Shown: in pieces, positions 6,726 through 11,963 of the stretch
Position numbering within the stretch: position 1 is the first letter of the stretch
How the letters are laid out: every line of letters begins with the position of its first letter
Assembly (NCBI GenBank): GCA_023382135.1
Contig: JAMCQK010000032.1
Span: 1-13,214, forward strand
Direction of reading: 5' to 3'
Origin: Deinococcus sp.
GTDB taxonomy: Bacteria > Deinococcota > Deinococci > Deinococcales > Thermaceae
DNA: 13,214 bases
Program-made: the position numbers and the translations under genes
The notes under the pieces: model-generated
The model's database searches: none
Told to the model about the DNA's origin: nothing
Seen by the model: only the letters and a program-made list of their open reading frames with translations

Positions 6726-7256
6726 ATGGAAACGCTTATTAATGAACTGAAGCAGACTTGGGATAATCCCGCGACGCTCCTGGTCACTGCGCTCCGGGTG
6801 GTTGTCGTCTATGGCGTTTTGCTGATTTTTCTGCAGCTCTCAGGCCGCCGCGTGCTGGGCCAGATGACGCCCTTCGATTTGCTTACGCTTTTGCTGCTAT
6901 CAAACGTGGTCCAAAATGCAATGCTTGGCTCTGACAACAGCTTGGTTGGCGGGTTGGTAGGCGCTATGGTTCTGCTCTTGCTTAACCGGTTAATCAGCCG
7001 TGCGCGCGCAATCCGTGAGCGTTTCGAGGGGTCGCCCACGGTTTTGATCAGCCAGGGACAAATACTTTTGGACAACTTGAAACGGGAAAACGTCAGCCAG
7101 GCAGAACTGATGACGGCGCTGCGCGAGCACGGGGTGGAAAACGCAGCGGAAGTGGGGATTGCCCTACTCGAGGCCGACGGAACCATATCAGTGGTTCCCC
7201 ACAAGTCCGGCATCATCCGCCAGGTCCGCCATGTGAAGTCCTCGCGAAATCGCTAG
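6726..7256 (+). CDS. DUF421 / YetF family membrane protein
   Basis: A 176-residue protein with the DUF421 signature: LQLSGRRVLGQMTPFDL (36-52), LLLLSNVVQNAMLGSDNSLVGGLVG (about 55-79) and EGSPTVLISQGQIL (101-114). It ends in the small soluble domain with AALLEADG-type text and SVVPHK (155-160). Three hydrophobic segments (about 16-38, 50-67, 72-92) place the N-terminal half in the membrane and the C-terminal domain in the cytoplasm. The family (YetF, YkjA and others of Bacillus) is widespread and its biochemical role is largely undefined. The ATG is preceded by AAAGAG. It starts 43 nt after the GNAT stop and probably shares its transcript. The charged C-terminus (KSSRNR) is not part of the conserved domain. 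Confidence 0.9.
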   Translation: METLINELKQTWDNPATLLVTALRVVVVYGVLLIFLQLSGRRVLGQMTPFDLLTLLLLSNVVQNAMLGSDNSLVGGLVGAMVLLLLNRLISRARAIRERFEGSPTVLISQGQILLDNLKRENVSQAELMTALREHGVENAAEVGIALLEADGTISVVPHKSGIIRQVRHVKSSRNR

Positions 7257-7306
7257 GTGCAACCGTCTGGCAGATTAACCCGCAGTGCTCTCCAAGCCTA
7301 AAGAGC

Positions 7307-7312
7307 TAAACT
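7307..7312 (+). promoter_or_regulatory. -10 box for a leaderless PAP2 transcript
   Basis: TAAACT (TANNNT) lies 7 nt before the PAP2 ATG. No Shine-Dalgarno sequence is visible in that gap, which fits leaderless expression. A -35 element is not clear. Confidence 0.4.
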
Positions 7313-7319
7313 GCTGGCT

Positions 7320-7946
7320 ATGTTTGGCATTCGCTACCGCCGCCTTGGTCTGGTGGTTTACTGGGCGCTCCTACTGCTCTTTGCGGGTGTTTTTCTAAAA
7401 TTGGCTGAGGATGTCTACCAGCACGAGGGCTTTGCGCTTGACCGGCCGGTTCTAGCCTGGCTCGAGGCCCAGCAATCCCCGGCACTAACTATTTTGATGA
7501 AAGGCCTCACGCGCCTTGGCTCAGCCGCCATACTGGGCCCATTGACGCTGCTGCTCATTGTTTGGTTGGGGATGCGCAAAGCGTGGCGAGAAATGGCCTT
7601 TCCGGCACTGAGTGTGGGCGGCGCGGCCTTTCTCAACCTTGGGGCCAAGTATTTTTTTGCCCGGCCCCGGCCAGGCCTCTTTCCTCAGGTGGTTCCCGAG
7701 CAAGACTTCGGTTTTCCCAGTGGCCACGCCATGGGAAGCGCTGCTTTCTTTCTGGCGCTCTTTCTGCTTTGCCGCCGTTCGGCCCCCGGACTGGCCCTGT
7801 GGGTAGGCGGGCTGGGCTTGCTACTGACTTCGGCAGTGAGTTTTTCCAGGCTCTACCTCCAAGTTCACTTCCCCTCGGATGTGCTGGCGGGCCTGGCGCT
7901 GGGAGCAGCCTGGGTACTTGGATCGATCCGTATGCTGCGTCTGTAA
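7320..7946 (+). CDS. PAP2 superfamily phosphatase
   Basis: A 208-residue integral membrane phosphatase with about six hydrophobic segments (near 10-27, 62-83, 93-108, 138-152, 158-175, 185-201). All three active-site motifs of the lipid phosphatase/chloroperoxidase family are present and intact: KYFFARPRP (110-118), PSGH (133-136, histidine H136) and SRLYLQVHFPSD (176-187, with R177, H183 and D187). Members dephosphorylate undecaprenyl pyrophosphate, phosphatidic acid or phosphatidylglycerol phosphate on the outer face of the membrane. The sequence does not decide between these substrates. The start follows a TANNNT -10 box by 7 nt. It is separated from the DUF421 gene by 63 nt and probably has its own promoter. 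The leuS leader promoter follows about 70 nt after its stop. Confidence 0.93.
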   Translation: MFGIRYRRLGLVVYWALLLLFAGVFLKLAEDVYQHEGFALDRPVLAWLEAQQSPALTILMKGLTRLGSAAILGPLTLLLIVWLGMRKAWREMAFPALSVGGAAFLNLGAKYFFARPRPGLFPQVVPEQDFGFPSGHAMGSAAFFLALFLLCRRSAPGLALWVGGLGLLLTSAVSFSRLYLQVHFPSDVLAGLALGAAWVLGSIRMLRL

Positions 7947-8016
7947 ATCCACGTTTCTGGTCAGAGCACCGAGGGCCGAAAATATGTCGCTTACTCGGCA
8001 CTTGGGCAAAAACCCG

Positions 8017-8025
8017 TGCTATCAT
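8017..8025 (+). promoter_or_regulatory. Extended -10 promoter of the leuS leader
   Basis: TGCTATCAT combines a TGN extension with a TANNNT -10 hexamer (8020-8025). Six nucleotides later comes the ATG of the leader peptide, so the predicted transcript starts at or next to that ATG. No consensus -35 is visible, which is common for extended -10 promoters. Confidence 0.55.
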
Positions 8026-8031
8026 TACCCC

Positions 8032-8061
8032 ATGTACCTTTGCCGCCTAGAACTACCTTAG
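8032..8061 (+). CDS. leuS leader peptide MYLCRLELP (candidate attenuator peptide)
   Basis: A nine-codon reading frame from ATG to TAG encodes MYLCRLELP. Three of the nine codons are leucine (CTT, CTA, CTA), and CTA is a rarely used leucine codon in the neighbouring genes. It lies 6 nt behind a -10 box, so it would be translated from a leaderless message. Immediately downstream come mutually exclusive hairpins ending in a terminator before leuS. This is the layout of amino-acid attenuators: a ribosome stalled at the leucine codons would leave the antiterminator free, whereas one reaching the stop codon would cover bases from 8061 onward. Translation and regulation are predicted, not shown. Confidence 0.6.
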   Translation: MYLCRLELP

Positions 8062-8091
8062 GGGAGGCCTAAGACCTAGGTCGGCTTCCCC
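8061..8091 (+). promoter_or_regulatory. Candidate antiterminator hairpin in the leuS leader
   Basis: GGGGAGGCC (8061-8069) pairs with GGCTTCCCC (8083-8091) over nine positions, including one G-U. The 5' arm begins at the last base of the leader stop codon. The 3' arm shares the three C residues 8089-8091 with the terminator stem, so both cannot form fully at once. The enclosed segment holds the palindrome GACCTAGGTC, which could form a smaller pause hairpin. Confidence 0.5.
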
Positions 8092-8114
8092 CCTTCGCAA
8101 CGAAGGGGGTTTTT
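8089..8114 (+). terminator. Intrinsic terminator in the leuS leader
   Basis: A perfect 9-bp stem (CCCCCTTCG at 8089-8097, CGAAGGGGG at 8101-8109) with a CAA loop is followed directly by five T residues (8110-8114). It sits 53 nt after the leader ATG stop and 20 nt before the leuS start, so leuS transcription must pass through it. It is better explained as an attenuator than as the end of the PAP2 message, because the leader promoter lies between the two. Confidence 0.85.
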
Positions 8115-8134
8115 CATGACTCAAGGAGACCACA

Positions 8135-10753
8135 GTGGATAAGTACAACCCGCATGAAATTGAACCTAAGTGGCAAAAGTATTGGCAGGAAACTGGCCTG
8201 CTGAAAGCCCAAGAGGGCTCAGACAAAAAGGCCTACATCTTGGTGATGTTCCCCTACCCTTCCGGCGACCTGCACATGGGCCATCTGAAGAACTACACCA
8301 TGGGCGATGTCCTGGCCCGGTTCAGAACGCAGCAAGGCTACTCCGTACTGCACCCCTTCGGCTGGGATGCCTTCGGCCTGCCCGCCGAGAACGCCGCGCT
8401 CAAATTCGGCGTCTCCCCGGCCAACTGGACCTACGCCAACATCCAGCAGTCCAAAGAAAGCCTGAACCTGATGGGCATCCAGTACGACTGGTCGCGCGAA
8501 GTGACCACCTGTGCTCCTGAGTACTACAAGTGGAACCAATGGATTTTTTTGAAAATGTACCAGCAAGGCCTAGTTTTGCGCAAAAAAAGCTTGGTGAACT
8601 GGGACCCGGTGGAACAGAGCGTGCTGGCTAACGAGCAGGTGATTGAAGGACGCGGCTGGCGTTCTGGCGCGCTGGTAGAGAAGCGCGAGCTCGAACAGTG
8701 GTACTTGAAAATTACCGACTACGCCGAGCGCCTGCTGCAAGACCTGGACAAGCTGCCTCGCTGGCCAGAAAAAGTAAAGGCTATGCAGCGCGCCTGGATT
8801 GGCAAGAGCCAGGGTGCCGAGTTCGACTTTCAGGTAAAGGGTTCCGGCGCCAAGATTCGCGTCTTCTCCACACGCCCCGACACTATTTTTGGCGCCACGT
8901 TTATGGTGCTAGCGCCGGAGCATCCGCTGGTCGCGCAGATAACCACGCCGGAACAAAAGGTTAAAGTAGAGGCTTACGTCCAAGCCTCCAAGATGAAGAG
9001 CGAAGTTGAACGGCAGATGGAAGACCGCGAGAAAACCGGTATCTTTACCGGCGCTTACGCCGTCAACCCCGCCACCGGAAAAGATATCCCGGTCTGGATT
9101 GCCGACTACGTACTCTCCGGCTACGGCACTGGCGCAATTATGGCCGTGCCTGGCCAAGACGAACGCGACTGGGAGTTCGCAGAGAAATTTGGATTGGAGA
9201 TCGTCCGCACCGTACAACCCCCCTCCGGCTGGAAGGGCAAGGCCTATGCCGAGGATGGCCCCGCCATTAACTCCGGCTTCCTGAACGGCCTGATGGTGGA
9301 CGAAGCCAAGAAGAAGATCATAGAGTGGATGGAGCAAAACGGCATAGGCCAGGGCAAGGTGAACTACCGCTTGCGCGACTGGCTTATTTCGCGCCAGCGT
9401 TATTGGGGTACACCCATCCCCATGATCCACTGCGACCACTGCGGCATTGTCCCCGTGCCCGTGGAACAGCTGCCCGTGGTGTTGCCGGAATTGAAAGACG
9501 TCGAGGATATACGCCCCAAGGGTAAAAGCCCGCTGGCCGCCCACCCGGAGTTTTACGAGGTGGGCTGCCCCAGGTGCGGCCATAAGGCCCGGCGCGATAC
9601 CGACACCATGGACACCTTCATTGACTCGTCGTGGTATTTCATGCGCTATGCTGATGCCAAGAACGATAAAGCGCCCTTTGATCCCGAGAAAGCCGACTTC
9701 TGGATGCCTGTAGACCAGTACATCGGCGGTATTGAGCACGCCATTTTGCATCTCTTGTACGCACGCTTCTTTACCAAGTTCCTGCACGACCAGGGCATGG
9801 TGAAAGCCGACGAGCCATTTGAAGGTTTGTTTACCCAGGGAATGGTGATGGGCTGGAGCGATGTCGGGCCAGTGGAAATCCAGGGCGGCAAGATTCGGTT
9901 TTTAGACGATGCCCGGCGTTCCAAGCTGGAGATAAGTCCTGACATCACCGTGGAGGATGTCAAGAAAAGCGGTGCCGAGCTCCGCCAACACGATGATGGC
10001 TCTACTCACTTCTGGAAACCAGCGGTGATGAGCAAATCCTTGGGCAACGGAGTGATGGTGGGGCCGTTCGTGCGCGAACAAGGCGCCGACATTGCCCGGG
10101 TAACGATACTCTTTGCTGCCCCGCCCGAAAACGAGATGATCTGGACCGACGAGGGCGTACAAGGCTCGTGGCGCTACTTGAACAGGGTCTGGCGTTTGAT
10201 TTCTACTGATGCCCAAGCGATAAACACCACTAGCGGAAAATTCAACTCTGCTTCCTTGAACCCAGCCGAAAAAGCCCTGTACCAGAAGCTGAACCAGACT
10301 CTGCAAAAAGTTGGTAGCGATATCGAGGCTTTGAGCTTCAACACTGCCGTGGCTGCTCTAATGGAGCTGTTAAACACTCTCCAGGACTACCGGAAAGACA
10401 GTCCAGTCTCCCCTGTTTACCGCACCGCCGTCCGCTACTACATCCAGATGCTGGCCCCTTTTGCACCCCACATTGCCGAAGAAATGTGGCATTGGTTCTA
10501 CCCGGACTCGGTCTTTGCTGCCCGCTGGCCCGAGGTAGACCAGGAGGCGCTACTAAAAGAGGAATTTGAGTTGGTAATTCAAGTTTCCGGCAAGGTACGC
10601 GGCAAAGCCACCGTGCCTGTGGGTGCCAGCGAGGAAGAAATAAAGCAGATTGCCCGCAGTGTTCCCAACGTGCAGCAACACTTGGATGGGAAGCAAGTGG
10701 TAAAGGAAGTTTACGTGCCGGGGAAGTTGTTGAACATTGTGGTCAAAGGGTAG
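8135..10753 (+). CDS. leuS: Leucyl-tRNA synthetase
   Basis: Cytoplasmic class I aminoacyl-tRNA synthetase charging tRNA-Leu, 872 residues, the full family length. It starts at GTG behind an AAGGAG site 6 nt upstream. The HIGH motif reads HMGH (47-50) within MFPYPSGDLHMGHLKNYTMG. The CP1 editing domain has GYGTGAIMAVPGQDERDW with the conserved Asp at 342. A zinc-binding pair is intact: C433/C436 (CDHC) and C478/C481 (CPRC). The WDPVEQSVLANEQV and DTMDTFIDSSWYF segments are canonical. The signature lysine loop reads VMSKS (631-635) rather than KMSKS. The lysine that contacts ATP (K634) is kept but the first is Val. A leucine-specific insert and the C-terminal tRNA-binding domain (from about 800) are present. 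Expression appears controlled by the leader attenuator just upstream. Confidence 0.98.
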   Translation: MDKYNPHEIEPKWQKYWQETGLLKAQEGSDKKAYILVMFPYPSGDLHMGHLKNYTMGDVLARFRTQQGYSVLHPFGWDAFGLPAENAALKFGVSPANWTYANIQQSKESLNLMGIQYDWSREVTTCAPEYYKWNQWIFLKMYQQGLVLRKKSLVNWDPVEQSVLANEQVIEGRGWRSGALVEKRELEQWYLKITDYAERLLQDLDKLPRWPEKVKAMQRAWIGKSQGAEFDFQVKGSGAKIRVFSTRPDTIFGATFMVLAPEHPLVAQITTPEQKVKVEAYVQASKMKSEVERQMEDREKTGIFTGAYAVNPATGKDIPVWIADYVLSGYGTGAIMAVPGQDERDWEFAEKFGLEIVRTVQPPSGWKGKAYAEDGPAINSGFLNGLMVDEAKKKIIEWMEQNGIGQGKVNYRLRDWLISRQRYWGTPIPMIHCDHCGIVPVPVEQLPVVLPELKDVEDIRPKGKSPLAAHPEFYEVGCPRCGHKARRDTDTMDTFIDSSWYFMRYADAKNDKAPFDPEKADFWMPVDQYIGGIEHAILHLLYARFFTKFLHDQGMVKADEPFEGLFTQGMVMGWSDVGPVEIQGGKIRFLDDARRSKLEISPDITVEDVKKSGAELRQHDDGSTHFWKPAVMSKSLGNGVMVGPFVREQGADIARVTILFAAPPENEMIWTDEGVQGSWRYLNRVWRLISTDAQAINTTSGKFNSASLNPAEKALYQKLNQTLQKVGSDIEALSFNTAVAALMELLNTLQDYRKDSPVSPVYRTAVRYYIQMLAPFAPHIAEEMWHWFYPDSVFAARWPEVDQEALLKEEFELVIQVSGKVRGKATVPVGASEEEIKQIARSVPNVQQHLDGKQVVKEVYVPGKLLNIVVKG

Positions 10754-10762
10754 GGTGCATAA

Positions 10763-10972
10763 GTACGCCAGTTCAGTCGGTCTTATGTCATCGAACCCAA
10801 TGACCCAACTGCCAGAGTTCGGAGCATCCTCGAAGCGGTTAGGCTGTACAAACGTAACACCACAGAAGAGGCCTGGCAAAACTGACTGAACGACGGCCTG
10901 TCATCCCATAGAATCCCGACGACCATTTTGGAAGCCCTGGCAGAAGAAATGGAGCGCTGGCTTTTTAGCTGA
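10763..10972 (+). pseudogene. Small broken gene directly downstream of leuS, family unknown
   Basis: One frame reads VRQFSRSYVIEPNDPTARV, SILEAVRLYKRNTTEEAWQN, then a TGA at 10883, and continues in the same frame as LNDGLSSHRIPTTILEALAEEMERWLFS to a TGA at 10970-10972. Both halves have plausible helical, protein-like composition and normal codon use. The frame starts just after a TAA at 10760 and has GTA where a start codon would be expected, so the start also appears to be lost. The original product would have been about 70 residues, a small soluble alpha-helical protein. I do not recognise it. It might be a worn DNA-binding or regulatory protein, but no motif supports that. Confidence 0.45.
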
Positions 10973-11170
10973 AACCAGGCACTTGCTTCAACAAGGCCGT
11001 AAGTCATCGGGTTGCCTTGGTGTAATGGTCTAACCTTTTTGGCGACAGCTCTTGTTGCAGGACTTATTGTCCTACTGAGGATTTGAGCTCAGACACCTTA
11101 CAGCAGACCTTGACTGTTTGGGCAACGCCACATGTCTTTTCCCCATTATCAAAGAGGGTTGGTTTTTGTT
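10973..11170. other. Intergenic stretch with no recognised gene
   Basis: I find no reading frame with protein-like composition and no RNA gene that folds convincingly. A segment near 11030-11100 has a D-arm-like string but lacks a T-arm and an acceptor stem. Confidence 0.5.
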
Positions 11171-11209
11171 CCCCCTTTTTTCAAGGGGGTGGCGCGTAGC
11201 GCCGGGGGG
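11171..11209. repeat. Tandem GC-rich hairpins of an intergenic repeat
   Basis: Two adjacent hairpins: CCCCCTT/AAGGGGG (11171-11177 with 11183-11189, loop 5 nt) and GGCGC/GCGCC (11191-11195 with 11199-11203, loop GTA). A run of six G (11204-11209) follows and could compete for the first C run. This arrangement resembles short repeats scattered between genes in many bacteria, but the copy number in this genome is not visible here. Confidence 0.55.
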
Positions 11210-11258
11210 TTTCATTTGTCGCCCTGAGGAACCTCTCTCTGCTACTCGAACAACCCGC

Positions 11259-11395
11259 TGTCATTCCGAGTACAACGTTCAGCCCGAAGGGCTGGTTGTG
11301 GTTCGGGATCTCTCTTTTCCCCTCAAACCGATAAAGCCTAAAAGCGAGAAATTACAACGGCATCACGAAATGACAGCAGGGGTTACGAAATGACA
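11259..11395. repeat. Inverted-repeat (MITE-like) intergenic element
   Basis: The left end TGTCATTCCGAG (11259-11270) is the near-reverse complement of CACGAAATGACA (11364-11375), enclosing about 117 bp. The right end is repeated once more, as ACGAAATGACA at 11385-11395, 20 bp further on. Inside the left part is a strong hairpin (11272-11299: CAGCCC, GAA, GGGCTG, with flanking ACAAC/GTTGT). There is no transposase frame, so the element would be non-autonomous or a structural repeat. The TGTCATTCCGAG and GGGATCTC strings recall intergenic repeats seen widely in bacteria. Confidence 0.5.
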
Positions 11396-11430
11396 CGGCC
11401 GGGTTTGCCGTCTCAAGCACAGTCGAGGGA

Positions 11431-11458
11431 TCTGTATCTTTTGGACTCAAAATACAGA
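11431..11458. repeat. Hairpin adjoining the repeat cluster
   Basis: TCTGTA (11431-11436) pairs with TACAGA (11453-11458), and TTTTG pairs with CAAAA inside, leaving a GACT loop. It follows a CAGTCGAGGGATCT string (from 11420) that resembles the end of the same repeat class as the neighbouring element. Confidence 0.4.
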
Positions 11459-11491
11459 CTTCTCGCCTCTGAATCAGCATCACAAAACGAT

Positions 11492-11515
11492 AGGGACGCA
11501 CCGCGGTGCGTCCCT
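11492..11515 (-). terminator. Palindromic terminator of the LEA-like gene
   Basis: A perfect 24-bp palindrome with a core of AGGGACGCAC, CGCG and its complement. Read on the minus strand it is followed by ATCGTTTTG and lies about 15 nt past the stop of the reverse-strand LEA-like gene. The T run is short, so termination is plausible rather than certain. It may also be another repeat copy. Confidence 0.5.
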
Positions 11516-11530
11516 GCTTGCGAACCACGG

Positions 11531-11913
11531 TTAGGTTTTTTTCTCTCCATCAAGGCGATCTTTCACGTTTTGGGACAAACCCTCGGCAGACTTCTTGGCT
11601 TCCCCCAGTTTTTCCCTGGCCATGCCAGCAACTTCTTCCACTTTGGCTTTGGCTTGGCCGGTCATTTGCTTAGCCTTTTCGCCCAAGCCTTCTAGGGCAT
11701 CCGGTATGTTGTTACAGTCTTTGTCGAGGCCCGCACGCACTTCCTGGATCTTAGCTTCAGCCTGACTCCTGAAATGCTCCGCGCGTTCGCCTGCTTCTGC
11801 AGCTACTTCTTTCACCTTGACCCCGGCTTGTTCAGCGGCGTCCCTGGCTTTTTCTTTCAGGTCAACGGCCACTTCCTTGGCCTATCAACAATGCTCTTAC
11901 GGGGGTTTTCCAT
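11531..11913 (-). pseudogene. LEA/apolipoprotein-like amphipathic helical protein, frameshifted near its start
   Basis: The main frame (113 residues from a GTG at 11872 to TAA) is almost wholly Ala/Lys/Glu-rich amphipathic helix with repeating AKxKVEEVAG- and EKAxxAAEQAG-type units. Such repeats occur in late-embryogenesis-abundant-like stress proteins that protect cells during drying or heat. The GTG has a poorly placed ribosome site. A better start, ATG at 11913 with GAGGAAAG before it and a full promoter, reads MENPRKSIVD and then runs out of frame. The main frame upstream of the GTG reads AKEVAVDLKEK just behind a TAG. Joining the two (MENPRKSIVD plus AKEVAVDLKEK) makes one smooth protein if a single base has been lost near 11882. 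Expression from the GTG cannot be excluded, nor can a sequencing error. Confidence 0.6.
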
Positions 11914-11921
11914 GTCTTTCC

Positions 11922-11950
11922 TCTATAGAAGTGTAGGGCATTGTTGTGAA
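11922..11950 (-). promoter_or_regulatory. Promoter of the LEA-like gene
   Basis: On the minus strand TTCACA (11945-11950) is followed after exactly 17 bp by TATAGA (11922-11927). The ATG at 11913 lies 8 nt further on, so the message would have almost no leader. This supports that ATG as the original start. Confidence 0.6.
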
Positions 11951-11963
11951 CAGGGTGTGAAGC

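Noticed and set aside
8061..8114. T-box riboswitch controlling leuS
   Set aside because: I find no AGGGUGGNACCGCG-type T-box sequence and no room for a specifier stem between the promoter and the terminator. A coding leader peptide explains the layout better.
8909..9787. Long reverse-strand open frame (292 codons) inside leuS
   Set aside because: It is a shadow of the strongly coding leuS frame. Its translation is low-complexity His/Val/Gly text with no motif, and leuS is unambiguous.
11030..11105. Possible tRNA gene or remnant, from a D-arm-like string (TGGTGTAATGGTCTAACC)
   Set aside because: There is no acceptor stem, no anticodon stem in the expected place, and no GGTTCRA T-arm. The likeness is limited to one short string.
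11171..11458. CRISPR array
   Set aside because: The repeats are unlike each other, irregularly spaced and mostly self-complementary. No evenly spaced direct repeats with unique spacers are present.
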